DNA of 46,269 nt from Lentisphaerae bacterium ADurb.Bin242. GTDB taxonomy: Bacteria; Verrucomicrobiota; Lentisphaeria; Victivallales; UBA1829. The position numbers and the translations under genes are program-made. Where the stretch lies: NCBI GenBank assembly GCA_002069785.1, contig MWCA01000043.1, positions 1 through 46,269 on the forward strand, in the 5' to 3' direction. Shown here piece after piece: positions 26,014-35,189 of the stretch; the stretch's first letter is position 1; every line of letters begins with the position of its first letter. The notes under the pieces were generated by a model. That model did not search any database and had not been told where the DNA came from. It was given only the letters and a program-made list of their open reading frames with translations.

Positions 26014-27271
26014 GTTCATTACCGGACTTCCGAAAGTCCTTTTTTATGCGCGCATGTCGCTGGGGTGCGCATGGCGTTTCCGTTCGGAGATTTGCCGTCT
26101 CGGACTTTCCGGATATCTCGGGATGCTTCGGCGGGCGTCGAAGTTTACGCGGCTCTTTTTCAAACACAAACTGCTGCGTCTGCCGTCCGGGGAATACAAG
26201 CTGGATTTCTATATGCCCCGGTATCCGTCGGAGGCGTTTTTCACCGCGATGAGCGACAAATTGCTCTGTCGTCCGCCGCGACCGGTCAGCGTGGTTTTCT
26301 CCATGACCAAGACGTGTTCTTTCCGGTGTCCGCACTGTTATCAGGGGCTGGACGATCCCCGGGAGTTGCCGCTGGAACGCATGGTGGAAGTCGTGCGAGA
26401 GCTGCGGGATTTCGGGGTGGCGGCGTGGGCGGTCGAGGGCGGCGAGCCTCTGTTGCGGTTCGAGCGTCTGGAGGCGGTGCTGCGGGAGATACAGGGGCTG
26501 GAGGTCTGGGTGAATTCCACCGGATTCTCCGCGACGCCGGAAAAGATCCGGCGCCTGGCCGAACTCCGGGTCACGGGCGTAATGAGTTCGATCCATTCGG
26601 TCGGTCCGGCAGAACACGACGCCTTTACCGGGGTTCCGGGATCGTGGCGCGGCTCCCTGCAATTCCTTGCCGACTGTAAACGCGCCGGGATGCTGACCGG
26701 CTTCAACACGGTTCTGACGGACGAACCGATCCTTTCGGGCGGGATCGACGGGATCATGAACCTGGCGAAGGAGCACGACTGCGACTACGTCCAGCTCATT
26801 CATCCCAAAATGTGCGGGCGCTGGAAGAACGAAAACTTCGATACCACCCGTCATGAGGAAGCTGTGAAGATCGCCTGTGCGGCGCAAGTCCGCTACAATT
26901 CGTCGAAGGAGAAACATGCGCCGATCCTGACCGCCCAGGTGTTCGAGGAGTCGCCGGAAATGCTCGGGTGCTGCTGTGGCGGAATCGACCGCTTTTACAT
27001 CGGCTGTTCGGGGGAGGTCCAGCCGTGCGAGTTCGTGAATCTTTCCTTCGGCAACCTGAACGAAGTCTCCTTCGGGACTGCCTACAGCCAGATGCGCCGG
27101 GCGTTTGCCGTCCCGTGCGAAAACTGGATCTGCTGTGAACTCGCGGAGGAGATTGCCGCGGCGTTCGACGGACAATATCCGCTCCCGTGGAGCGTCACCG
27201 AAACACTGATCCGGAACCGGCGGAGTGGAAAGCCGACGGAAATTTACCGGAAAATGGGGATTTACCAATGA
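26000..27271 (+). CDS. Radical SAM protein with C-terminal cysteine-rich (SPASM-like) region
   Basis: A 423-aa protein. After an N-terminal extension of about 95 residues comes the radical SAM motif CSFRCPHC (Cys106, 110, 113) and GGEP (147-150) for SAM binding. The C-terminal part has CCC, GCSGEVQPCEF and CENWICC, consistent with auxiliary iron-sulfur clusters as in SPASM or twitch proteins. It probably carries out a radical modification of a small molecule, lipid or peptide. It overlaps the UbiA gene by 14 bases, a close pairing that suggests sequential steps. No precursor-peptide gene is visible nearby, which argues against a RiPP. Confidence 0.9.
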   Translation: MKKSRFITGLPKVLFYARMSLGCAWRFRSEICRLGLSGYLGMLRRASKFTRLFFKHKLLRLPSGEYKLDFYMPRYPSEAFFTAMSDKLLCRPPRPVSVVFSMTKTCSFRCPHCYQGLDDPRELPLERMVEVVRELRDFGVAAWAVEGGEPLLRFERLEAVLREIQGLEVWVNSTGFSATPEKIRRLAELRVTGVMSSIHSVGPAEHDAFTGVPGSWRGSLQFLADCKRAGMLTGFNTVLTDEPILSGGIDGIMNLAKEHDCDYVQLIHPKMCGRWKNENFDTTRHEEAVKIACAAQVRYNSSKEKHAPILTAQVFEESPEMLGCCCGGIDRFYIGCSGEVQPCEFVNLSFGNLNEVSFGTAYSQMRRAFAVPCENWICCELAEEIAAAFDGQYPLPWSVTETLIRNRRSGKPTEIYRKMGIYQ

Positions 27272-28125
27272 GAATACTCGTGCTGATCAATCCCTCTTCG
27301 CACGGCGGCCGCGCCTTGAAAAAGTGGGAGGCATTCCGGCGTCATCTTCCCGGCTGCGAGGCGGTCGTGCTGAAAAATATTGAGGAAGCGACCGAACGGG
27401 CGGCCGCTGCGTCCGGGTTCGACATCGTGGCCGCGTGCGGCGGGGACGGCACGGTCAACGCGGTCGCCGGGGGTGTTCTGCGGAACCCCGATCCCGCGCT
27501 GAAAATGGGCGTACTGTATGCCGGGACCAGCCCGGACTTCTGCCGCTTCCATCACATCCCGGCCGATCCGCTTTCCGCGGCGGAACTTCTGAAATCCGGC
27601 AGAAGCAAGCCGGTGAGACTGCTTGAAATCCGGCACGACGGAAAGACCTCGTATTTCGGCTGTTCGTGCAACCTCGGAATGGGCGCGGATGTGGCGGAAC
27701 TGGCGAACCGGGTCCGTCCGTGGCTTGGCGACCGTTTCGGGACATTCTGCGCGCTGGTCCGGAACCTTCTGAAGTCGAAACGATACCATTATATCATCAA
27801 CGGCGAGAAGCTCGACGGATGCAATCATCTTCTGGTCACGCGGATGCCTTTTATTGCGGGCGGCCTGAAACTTGCCCTGCCGGAACTTGCCGAAGACGAA
27901 TACGCGGTCTGGTTTCTGCGGAATCTCTCCTTTTCCGGATGGCTGGGGCTTCTGCCGGATTTTTACCGGGGAACTCCGGCGGGGACGCTCCGAATCGTGT
28001 CCGGGACAACCCGGATCGTCTCGCCGGAACCGGTCAAAGTTGAATACGACGGCGATTTTCACGGGCATCTGCCGGTTGAAATTCGCGTTGCAGAGCATAC
28101 ATTACAGTTGATTGCGGGAGGCTGA
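27268..28125 (+). CDS. Diacylglycerol/sphingoid-base-type lipid kinase
   Basis: A 285-aa protein of the DAGK catalytic family: the N-terminus reads LINPSSHGG (residues 7-14), the nucleotide-binding GGDGT is at 58-62, and the C-terminal VEYDGDFHG is the characteristic second lobe end. Members phosphorylate diacylglycerol, sphingoid bases, ceramide or polyprenols at the membrane. One deviation: where YegS-like enzymes read PxGTxNDFAR, this has AGTSPDFCRF. It overlaps the radical SAM gene by 4 bases. With the oxoamine synthase two genes later, a sphingoid-like lipid substrate is plausible but unproven. Confidence 0.88.
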   Translation: MRILVLINPSSHGGRALKKWEAFRRHLPGCEAVVLKNIEEATERAAAASGFDIVAACGGDGTVNAVAGGVLRNPDPALKMGVLYAGTSPDFCRFHHIPADPLSAAELLKSGRSKPVRLLEIRHDGKTSYFGCSCNLGMGADVAELANRVRPWLGDRFGTFCALVRNLLKSKRYHYIINGEKLDGCNHLLVTRMPFIAGGLKLALPELAEDEYAVWFLRNLSFSGWLGLLPDFYRGTPAGTLRIVSGTTRIVSPEPVKVEYDGDFHGHLPVEIRVAEHTLQLIAGG

Positions 28126-28126
28126 A

Positions 28127-29059
28127 ATGAAAGAAGATGATTTTATACGGATGTTCGGAGAAGTCCACGGCTCGAAACCGTATTCCTCCGATGCCGAAAT
28201 TGTGGAGACGGAAAACGGGTTCGATCTGTATTCGATCGACGGTTTTTCCGAGACCGAGGACTTCTTTACGCGGACATCGCCCCGGCGGATCGGGCACAAT
28301 ATGGCGGTGGCCGCATGCGCCGATCTCCTCGTGTGCGGAGTGGCTCCGAAAATCTGGCTCCAGTCCTGGAACATCGATGATTCCAAGGGGGTGGAATATT
28401 ACCGGGAAATCGCCGTCGGCGTGGAAGAGGTCCTGCGGCATTATGGAGCCCGGTGCATCGGAGGGGATCTCGGCACATCGCGCCCATGGAGTTGTACGAC
28501 GCTGGTTCAGGCGCACAGTCCGAAACCGCCCGTGACCCGGATCGCCCGGGAACGCATCCCCTTCGATTTGTATGTCACCGGACCGCTGGGCGATGCCAAC
28601 CTCGCAGCGTTCCTGAAACAATCTATGCCGGGGTTTGAACTCCGCGCTCCCGTTCCGTCCGACGCGTTGTTCGCCACTGATACCAGCGGCGGATTTTTCG
28701 ACGCGCTGGAGAATTTCCGGCGGGTCAACCGCGGAATGGAGCTGCACATCGAGCTGACGGACGTCCTTTCGGAGAAACTCCTCAAACCGGACGTTCCCGG
28801 CCTCGATCCGCTCTGGACCCTGATCGGCGGAGTCGGGGAATACGAGCTTCTGTTCGCCGTGCCGAAGGGAAGTTGTGCCGACGCCGTCCGGATCGGCGAA
28901 GGTTCTTTTTCGGACACGATTGAAAACACGTTCCGCTTCTCTTACGGCGGAGAACCGTTCGGCCGGATGAAAAACGCGCCGCCCGACTACCGGGACATCC
29001 TATCCTCCCGACGGATCGAGGCGACCCGGAACTACATCCGGGAGATGCGGACGAAATGA
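28127..29059 (+). CDS. AIR-synthase/ThiL-fold ATP-binding protein
   Basis: A 310-aa protein resembling the PurM/ThiL/HypE/SelD superfamily: DGFSETEDFF, HNMAVAACADLLVCGVAPK and CIGGDLGTSRPWSCTT match the metal and nucleotide-binding blocks of thiamine-monophosphate kinase (the GGD motif especially). The N-terminal acidic motif is weaker than in true ThiL. No other thiamine genes are here, so a ThiL role is unlikely; phosphorylation or activation of a pathway intermediate is more plausible. ATG 28127 follows GGGAGG and lies one base after the kinase stop. Confidence 0.7.
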   Translation: MKEDDFIRMFGEVHGSKPYSSDAEIVETENGFDLYSIDGFSETEDFFTRTSPRRIGHNMAVAACADLLVCGVAPKIWLQSWNIDDSKGVEYYREIAVGVEEVLRHYGARCIGGDLGTSRPWSCTTLVQAHSPKPPVTRIARERIPFDLYVTGPLGDANLAAFLKQSMPGFELRAPVPSDALFATDTSGGFFDALENFRRVNRGMELHIELTDVLSEKLLKPDVPGLDPLWTLIGGVGEYELLFAVPKGSCADAVRIGEGSFSDTIENTFRFSYGGEPFGRMKNAPPDYRDILSSRRIEATRNYIREMRTK

Positions 29060-30300
29060 AGTCGCTGTTTGAACACTGTTATCAATCCGCCGGGGCTGCG
29101 CCGCTCGACGAAAAGGCGCAGCGCCTGGCGCACGAACTGGCCTCGAATCCGCCGGATTATTACGACAGCCTCCGGATGGTCCTGCTGGAAGGCGTCCGGC
29201 CCGTGACGAAAGTCCGGTTCCCGGACGGGCGCGTCAAAGAGATGCTGATGCTCGGCAGCAACTCGTTTTTGAATCTGAATTTTCATCCCCGCGTGATCGA
29301 AGCCGAACGGAAAGCCGCGGAGCGGTACGGCTCCGGAGCGGGTTCCCCGCCGCTGTATGCCGGACGAACCGGTCTCCACGACAATCTGGAGGCGAAACTG
29401 GCGGAGTTCACCGGCACGGAATCGGTAATTCTCTTTCCCTCCGGATACTCCGGAAATCTGGGCGTGCTTTCGGGATTGTGCCGTCCGGGGGACGTGATCT
29501 TCGGCGACAGTTCGAATCACGCTTCGCTGGTGGACGGGGCGCGTCTTTCCGGGGCGGAACTGCTCCCGTATCTCCACCGGAACCCGAAGCATCTGGAACG
29601 CCTGCTGAAAAAAGGGTGTCCGGCGAAAGGACGCCTGATTGTGTCGGACGGCGTGTTTTCAATGGAAGGCAGCCTGGCGCCCGTCGACGAACTGGTCCGG
29701 CTGAAAGAGCGTTACGGATGTCTGCTGATGATCGACGACGCGCACGGATTCTGGGCGGTCGGCGAACGGGGCAGGGGGACGGCGAATCTGTTCGGAATGC
29801 GGGACCATGTGGACTTGCACTACGGCACTTTCAGCAAGGCGCTCGGGAGTATCGGAGGATTCTGCGCCGGGTCGAAAGTCCTGATCGATTATTTGCGTTA
29901 TTACGCGCGGAGCTTCTTCTTTTCGAGCGCGATCCCGGCGACGACGGTCGCGGCGGTTCTCGAAAGCATCCGGATTGCGGAGGACGAGCCGGAGCATCTG
30001 GAAAACCTCCGGCGCAACCGTGACTTCTTCCAGAATGAACTGGAGAAATACGGCTTCGACACCATGGGAAGCCGTTCGGCGATCCTCCCGGTTCTGGTCG
30101 GGGATGAAACGAAGCTCGGGCGTTTTCAGTCGGCCTTGTTCGAGGCTGGAATTTTTACCAATATCGGAACGACTCCGGCCGTCAACGCGCGGAAATGCCG
30201 TCTGCGCCTGAATGTGATGTCCACCCATTCACAGGAACAACTTGGCTGTGCGGCGGCGACGCTGGCGCGGCTCGGGAAACAATTCGGGGTGATCCCATGA
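29056..30300 (+). CDS. PLP-dependent alpha-oxoamine synthase
   Basis: A 414-aa fold-type I enzyme. The Schiff-base lysine is Lys261 in GTFSKALGSIGG; Asp227 and His230 in DDAHGF and His155 in SSNHASLVDG line the PLP pocket; the glycine-rich block AGRTGLH is also present. The family includes 8-amino-7-oxononanoate synthase, 2-amino-3-ketobutyrate CoA ligase, serine palmitoyltransferase and CqsA; these condense an amino acid with an acyl-CoA or acyl-ACP and lose CO2. No biotin or threonine-degradation genes are near, while a lipid kinase and an SDR are, so a serine-palmitoyltransferase-like reaction is the best guess. No acyl carrier protein gene lies in the operon. Confidence 0.9.
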   Translation: MKSLFEHCYQSAGAAPLDEKAQRLAHELASNPPDYYDSLRMVLLEGVRPVTKVRFPDGRVKEMLMLGSNSFLNLNFHPRVIEAERKAAERYGSGAGSPPLYAGRTGLHDNLEAKLAEFTGTESVILFPSGYSGNLGVLSGLCRPGDVIFGDSSNHASLVDGARLSGAELLPYLHRNPKHLERLLKKGCPAKGRLIVSDGVFSMEGSLAPVDELVRLKERYGCLLMIDDAHGFWAVGERGRGTANLFGMRDHVDLHYGTFSKALGSIGGFCAGSKVLIDYLRYYARSFFFSSAIPATTVAAVLESIRIAEDEPEHLENLRRNRDFFQNELEKYGFDTMGSRSAILPVLVGDETKLGRFQSALFEAGIFTNIGTTPAVNARKCRLRLNVMSTHSQEQLGCAAATLARLGKQFGVIP

Positions 30301-31439
30301 AACCTTTCCTGTTCCACCTGATTCTTTTTTTCTCGGCCGGACTTCTTTCCGCGCATGACTTCAATTCGGATTATATGCCGCTTTCTCTGCGCCGTTTTCT
30401 GCCGTCGGATCATCGTTGCCAGTATCTGGAGGTGTCGGGACACTACGGGGAATCCGCCTGGGGATTGAAGCCGCTGAAAACTTCATATCGGGACGGCTGT
30501 TTCGAGGCGGATTTCGGCGACAGCGTTGTGTGGCGCGGCAACGGGACAGTTCATGCTGTTCTGGAAATTCCATTCAAAGCGGAACATATTTTCATCAGCG
30601 GCTATCACCCGCTGGACAAGCTGCCGAATCCGGGGCTCGGGAAGACCGGCAGAATCCGGCTTGCCGGGAATCAGAGGCGGTTTCTCTTCTGGACCCTGCC
30701 GGAATATACCGCCTATTTCCATTATTTGATGGTGTATGATTTTCCGGCGCCGGGAGAAATCGGCATCAATTTATACAGCGATTTTCTGGAATTTCAGGGA
30801 GGAAAACCAATCCGCCGGGAATTACCCCCGGTGGTTCTGCGGCTGAAACAAGATGGAAAGAACTGGAAAATCATCCGGCAGCAAGAAAAAGACTCTCTGA
30901 AATGCCTGTCGGTAAATCATGATGAAGTGACCTTTGAACTTGCCGTGACTTCGCAAATCGTGAAATGGTTCTGTCAAAAAGAATTCACGCTTCCGCTTCC
31001 GACGCCCGCCCTGCCGGTCTTGTGGCAGGAATTCCTTGACGACTGGAAGCGCGAATGTCTGCTGCGCGAGGTGGCGTTCGCCTCCCCGAAGTGGAAAACA
31101 CTGATCGCCTGGGATCGAAAGGAACTGATCGCCTTTCTGAACTCCCGTCTGAGCTCCCGGACGGAAACCCATAAACACTTCTGTTGTTTTTGTTACGCAA
31201 GGGAAGGGCTGGTGGCACTCCTGTCGCTGGAAATGCTGACCGGACGGCGTCTGCTTCAATATTCCGGACCCGATGAGGAATTGCGGAATCTGGTTTCCTA
31301 TGCGTTGAAGAAATGGGCCGCGCCGTTTTACGCGGTTTCCCAAAAAGTGCTGGAGAACCCCGGCTTGATGGAAAAGGTTGCCGACTGGTATCTGGAAACG
31401 GGGAACGGGAAAGGTTCCGGGAAAGGCGTTGACAAATGA
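30297..31439 (+). CDS. Hypothetical secreted protein, 380 aa
   Basis: A signal peptide (FHLILFFSAGLLSA, cleavage near residue 18) precedes a soluble domain I do not recognise. The N-terminal part looks beta-rich; the C-terminal part is helical and contains a Cys cluster (HFCCFCYA). ATG 30297 overlaps the oxoamine synthase stop by 4 bases; an upstream start would lie inside that gene. Probably periplasmic. Confidence 0.7.
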   Translation: MKPFLFHLILFFSAGLLSAHDFNSDYMPLSLRRFLPSDHRCQYLEVSGHYGESAWGLKPLKTSYRDGCFEADFGDSVVWRGNGTVHAVLEIPFKAEHIFISGYHPLDKLPNPGLGKTGRIRLAGNQRRFLFWTLPEYTAYFHYLMVYDFPAPGEIGINLYSDFLEFQGGKPIRRELPPVVLRLKQDGKNWKIIRQQEKDSLKCLSVNHDEVTFELAVTSQIVKWFCQKEFTLPLPTPALPVLWQEFLDDWKRECLLREVAFASPKWKTLIAWDRKELIAFLNSRLSSRTETHKHFCCFCYAREGLVALLSLEMLTGRRLLQYSGPDEELRNLVSYALKKWAAPFYAVSQKVLENPGLMEKVADWYLETGNGKGSGKGVDK

Positions 31440-33250
31440 AACGGATTCTCGACGGCCTTCTGATTTCTCTTGTTTTTCCGGCTTTTTACATGGCGGCGCT
31501 GCTTCTGGCGATGACATTGTCCGCCCCGTATCTGGCCAGTCTGCCGCCTTCCAACGGCATTAACGGGACAGTGTTGTGGATTCAGTCGCACAAGAACCTG
31601 CTGCTGTTTCTGTGCGGCGGAATTCCGCTTGTCCTGTATCTGATCCACAATACCTTTTTTGTTCTGTTTTTCCGTCGATTATGGTTCGAGGTAAATCCGG
31701 AAATGAAGCACGTGGCAGTGAATCTTCTCTGCTGGGGAACTTTCTTTGCACCGGGCCTGATGCATCTCGCGGCGGCTTCCGGACCGGCTTGGAAACGCGG
31801 CACGAAAAGAGCGAAAATACTTTTCATTTTTGCGGGTGTTTTTGCCCTCGCCGCCTGGAGTCCTATATGGAAGTTCCTTCCGCTTCCGCTGTTGACCCAC
31901 CTTGTTTTTTATGGAGCGATCGCATGGGTGATTTCTCTTTACGCGTTTTATCTGTCGGTGTCCCGGGAAAAGCCGTCGCGATGGATAAAATGGAGTTCCG
32001 CCGGATTTCTTCTGTCTGCTTTGGGAATGCTGGCCTGGATTTACGGAATGACCCTTTGCGCCGATTTCCGTTATTCCCGCGCAGCATCCGAACTGGCATC
32101 TCTCGGCGCTCCCGTGAATCGCGCCCAATACAACCGTTTCTTTCTAGATGGCGTCGCGCCCGGAAACGAGTCGAAAGAATGGGAGGAACTGCTCCGGAAA
32201 ATACCGGAAAAGTTCCCGGATGGATTGCCGCTTCCCCATCGCCGCATGACCCCGGAACTTCAGGCGTGGAGGGATTTGTGCCTGGAACAGATCCGTCCCA
32301 CGATGGAAAAGATTGATTCCCTGATTTTCCGGAAGATCAAACCGGAGATCGATCCGGAAAAGCCGGTTGTGAATTTTCAGATACCGCAGATCAACCAGGC
32401 TCGGCGGCTGATGAGCGTCTATTCCATGCGGATGCAGTCGGCGCTGGACGGAGAACATCCCGACAAAAACGCGGCGCTGGAGGATTTCAGGCGGAGCCGG
32501 GAGCTGCTGAAATTCTGCGAACCGGGGCTGATCGGCGCTCTGGCCGCCTGCGGCATTGAAGCCAACCGGATGGGAGCGCTTGCGGAAATGCTGGAAAGGA
32601 CTTCCCTTTCTCCGGAGGAGTGCCGGAGACTGGATGCGGAACTCCGGGATGATGAAAAACTGATCCGCGCTTCGTTCGCCCGCAATTTCCGGATGGAGGC
32701 TTTCCTTCTGCCGGATGTGGCCGACATGTTTCTGGACGGAGAGGCTCCGGGGGCTGAAAAATATCCGTTCCGCCGCATGAACCGCGTGCTGGCCGCTCCA
32801 TTTTATATTGTGCTGGTGGACACCAAAACATTTGCCTGCCGGAGTTTTGCCCATTTCATTTCGGAAGTGCTGGATTCTCCGCTGGATTACCGGCAGTTTC
32901 CGAAGCCCCTGCCGTGGCCGAAGGCAAAGGAATATCCAAATCAATTTTTGTGTGGAATGTTTCTTCCGGCTCTCGATTCCGCGGTTTCAGTGGAACACCG
33001 GATACTGTTTCGGATACGGGCTGTGAGAAAACTTCTGCGGGAGAAGGCGGGGCTGGAAACGGATTCCATTCGCGATCCGTTTGCCGATGTGCCGCTCAAA
33101 AGTATGCGCGGAACATTTCCGAACAAAGAGCGGCTCCATGGGGAAACCGTTCGCGGAGTCCGGATTTATTCTTTCGGACTCAACGGCGCGGATGACAAAG
33201 GTGAAAAGGATGATTCCGTCTTCGAATTTATACAAGGAGTGGTGCAATGA
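31436..33250 (+). CDS. Hypothetical membrane protein, 604 aa
   Basis: The N-terminal 210 residues contain about six hydrophobic segments (for example LLISLVFPAFYMAALLLAM, LLLFLCGGIPLVLYLI, ILFIFAGVFALAAW and SAGFLLSALGMLAWIYG). The remaining 390 residues form a soluble, mostly helical domain probably on the periplasmic side. No family is recognisable. It overlaps both neighbours by 4 bases. A role in export or envelope assembly of the operon's product is possible. Confidence 0.7.
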   Translation: MKRILDGLLISLVFPAFYMAALLLAMTLSAPYLASLPPSNGINGTVLWIQSHKNLLLFLCGGIPLVLYLIHNTFFVLFFRRLWFEVNPEMKHVAVNLLCWGTFFAPGLMHLAAASGPAWKRGTKRAKILFIFAGVFALAAWSPIWKFLPLPLLTHLVFYGAIAWVISLYAFYLSVSREKPSRWIKWSSAGFLLSALGMLAWIYGMTLCADFRYSRAASELASLGAPVNRAQYNRFFLDGVAPGNESKEWEELLRKIPEKFPDGLPLPHRRMTPELQAWRDLCLEQIRPTMEKIDSLIFRKIKPEIDPEKPVVNFQIPQINQARRLMSVYSMRMQSALDGEHPDKNAALEDFRRSRELLKFCEPGLIGALAACGIEANRMGALAEMLERTSLSPEECRRLDAELRDDEKLIRASFARNFRMEAFLLPDVADMFLDGEAPGAEKYPFRRMNRVLAAPFYIVLVDTKTFACRSFAHFISEVLDSPLDYRQFPKPLPWPKAKEYPNQFLCGMFLPALDSAVSVEHRILFRIRAVRKLLREKAGLETDSIRDPFADVPLKSMRGTFPNKERLHGETVRGVRIYSFGLNGADDKGEKDDSVFEFIQGVVQ

Positions 33251-34206
33251 AAAGAACTCTGTTCGCGGCGGCCGGAGTGTTGCAGATTCTATTCTGGTCC
33301 TTGTACGTCCGGCAAGTTGCCCTCTATATGGGGAATAACTTTCCCGTCTGGTGTTACGGATGGCAAAACCCGTTCGGGTGGCCGATTGAATCCTGGTTGA
33401 ACGGCTGGACTTTGCATTGGGCGCCGCTGCTCTTCAATCTGGCGGTGTTTTCGGGGTTGTTTCTGGTGGTTTGCGCCGCCGCGTTCTGTCTGTCCGGAAA
33501 GTCGCGGGAACGCTGTTTTCTCGCGTATGCCCTCCCCACCCTGCCGTTTGCTCTGGCGGGAATGATCATTTCGGTTGGTGAAATCCATCATCGCCAGTTT
33601 TTCCAGATGGTATTCCTTGGCAATTTTCTTTTTCCACTGGCATTCCTGCTGTTTTCCTGGTTCATCCTGTTCCGGAAAGGCATTCAATGGGGGCTGTCCA
33701 AACTGAGGTTGGAGGAGCCGTACGAGAATTATTCCCTGTATTCGAAATTGCCGCCGGAGGAACTCCGAAGGCGTCTTGCGGAGCTTTGTTCGCAAGACAC
33801 TTTTTTCCCTTGGAGTGAACTCAAAGCCGTGATAAACCCCTCTTTCACGGTTTTCATTCTGAGGCAGCGACAGGACGGGCTGGTTCTTTTTCCATTGAGC
33901 CATTTCCTGAATTCATTTCGTGCGGAACTCCGGTTGAAAATACATCAACACGAAAACGGAACCCGGCTTGATGTTACGGCACTCATTCCGAAAGGCAATC
34001 GCACCAGCTTGTGGGGAATGTCCATTTTTCTGCTCCTTTTGAGTTTCAGCGGATTGTTTTTCGGTTTATGGCAGACGATATTTATCCTGGCTTTTTTCCC
34101 TGGAATGTTTGGAATCATCGGCTTGATCCGTTCGACGGCGGAACTGGAGCTGCCGGAGATCCGCCGCGGACTTGAAACCCTGCTCCGGAAGGTAGAGGAA
34201 TCATGA
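33247..34206 (+). CDS. Hypothetical membrane protein, 319 aa
   Basis: Four N-terminal hydrophobic segments (about residues 5-125, including LFNLAVFSGLFLVVCAAAFCL and LGNFLFPLAFLLFSWFILF), then a soluble stretch of about 125 residues, and a C-terminal pair of membrane segments (ISIFLLLLSFSGLFFGL-like and FILAFFPGMFGIIGLI). I recognise no family. It overlaps its neighbours by 4 bases on both sides. Confidence 0.7.
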   Translation: MKRTLFAAAGVLQILFWSLYVRQVALYMGNNFPVWCYGWQNPFGWPIESWLNGWTLHWAPLLFNLAVFSGLFLVVCAAAFCLSGKSRERCFLAYALPTLPFALAGMIISVGEIHHRQFFQMVFLGNFLFPLAFLLFSWFILFRKGIQWGLSKLRLEEPYENYSLYSKLPPEELRRRLAELCSQDTFFPWSELKAVINPSFTVFILRQRQDGLVLFPLSHFLNSFRAELRLKIHQHENGTRLDVTALIPKGNRTSLWGMSIFLLLLSFSGLFFGLWQTIFILAFFPGMFGIIGLIRSTAELELPEIRRGLETLLRKVEES

Positions 34207-35189
34207 TGAAAATACTGATCACCGGCGCGGGCGGATACATCGGCTCGAATGCCGCGGAGTTTTTCATGAAACGGGGCTTCGACGTCACGGGAACCGTTCA
34301 CCGCAAAACATCGGAACGCTTCCTTCGTTCCGGGGCGAAAGCGGTCGAAGCCGAGCTGTGCGATTCCGCCTCGCGGGAGAGGCTCTTCGCGGAGAAATTC
34401 GACTTCGTGATCCACATTGCCGCGCGGGCCAGCGACGTCGGGCGCGATGAACGGTTCCGCATTGCCAATTTCGAGGCGGTGAAACATCTTGCCGATTTGT
34501 CGATGCACAACGGTGTGAAACGCTTTGTCTACCTTTCGACGTCCGACGTCTACGGACTTCACGATTTTCACGGCGAATCCGAGGAGGAATTGGCGTTCGA
34601 CCACAGCGTCCGGAACCCGTATCCGAAGTATAAAATCCTGTCGGAAGAGTGGCTGGCGGCCCATCTGCCGCCGGAACGTTTCAGCTGTGTCCGTCCGTGC
34701 GTGGTCTGGGGCAGCGGCGATACGACCATTACGCCGCGCGCGGTCGCTTATCTCCTGAGTTCTCCGTTCGTCATTCACTTCGGCAAATGGAAAGGACGCA
34801 ACCGCTGGCCTCTGGCGCACGTCGAAAATGTATGCAGGACGCTGTACGCCGCGATGATCCTGCCGGAGGCCGGCGGCAAAGGCGTCACCGTGCTCGACAG
34901 CCGCCGCACAACGCTTTCGCAATTCTATCGGGACCTTGCGCGGCAATTCCTGCCGGGAAAAATGATCCGGGAAATCTGTCTGCCGGTCTGGACGGTGCGG
35001 CCCGCGGCATGGTTTTCCAGTTCCTTTTCCACATGGCTGAACCGGGATTCGCCGCTCTTCGATCCGTCGCTTTACGCGCTCGATACGATTGTGCACAATC
35101 TCGACTTCAGCAACGCCCGGATGCTGGACTGGCTGAAGCAATCCGGCGAGTCCGAGGTCTCATTTACGGGAGGCGGAACTCCATGCTGA
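34203..35189 (+). CDS. NAD(P)-dependent epimerase/dehydratase (extended SDR)
   Basis: A 328-aa protein with the Rossmann motif GAGGYIG near the N-terminus, the catalytic Ser in LSTSDVYG and the YxxxK pair in YPKYK. It is close in shape to the 3-beta-hydroxysteroid-dehydrogenase-like extended SDRs; bacterial ceramide reductase (CerR) belongs to this broad group. It could reduce the 3-keto product of the oxoamine synthase. A nucleotide-sugar role is the main alternative. ATG 34203 (ATGATG) overlaps the previous stop. Confidence 0.85.
   Translation: MMKILITGAGGYIGSNAAEFFMKRGFDVTGTVHRKTSERFLRSGAKAVEAELCDSASRERLFAEKFDFVIHIAARASDVGRDERFRIANFEAVKHLADLSMHNGVKRFVYLSTSDVYGLHDFHGESEEELAFDHSVRNPYPKYKILSEEWLAAHLPPERFSCVRPCVVWGSGDTTITPRAVAYLLSSPFVIHFGKWKGRNRWPLAHVENVCRTLYAAMILPEAGGKGVTVLDSRRTTLSQFYRDLARQFLPGKMIREICLPVWTVRPAAWFSSSFSTWLNRDSPLFDPSLYALDTIVHNLDFSNARMLDWLKQSGESEVSFTGGGTPC

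Noticed and set aside
25949..27268. Minus-strand 439-codon open frame opposite the radical SAM gene
   Set aside because: The plus strand has CxxxCxxC and GGEP motifs and fits the overlapping operon; the minus frame has no recognisable motif.
25084..27271. RiPP cluster interpretation for the radical SAM protein
   Set aside because: No short precursor-peptide gene, peptidase or exporter lies next to it; neighbours are lipid-type enzymes.
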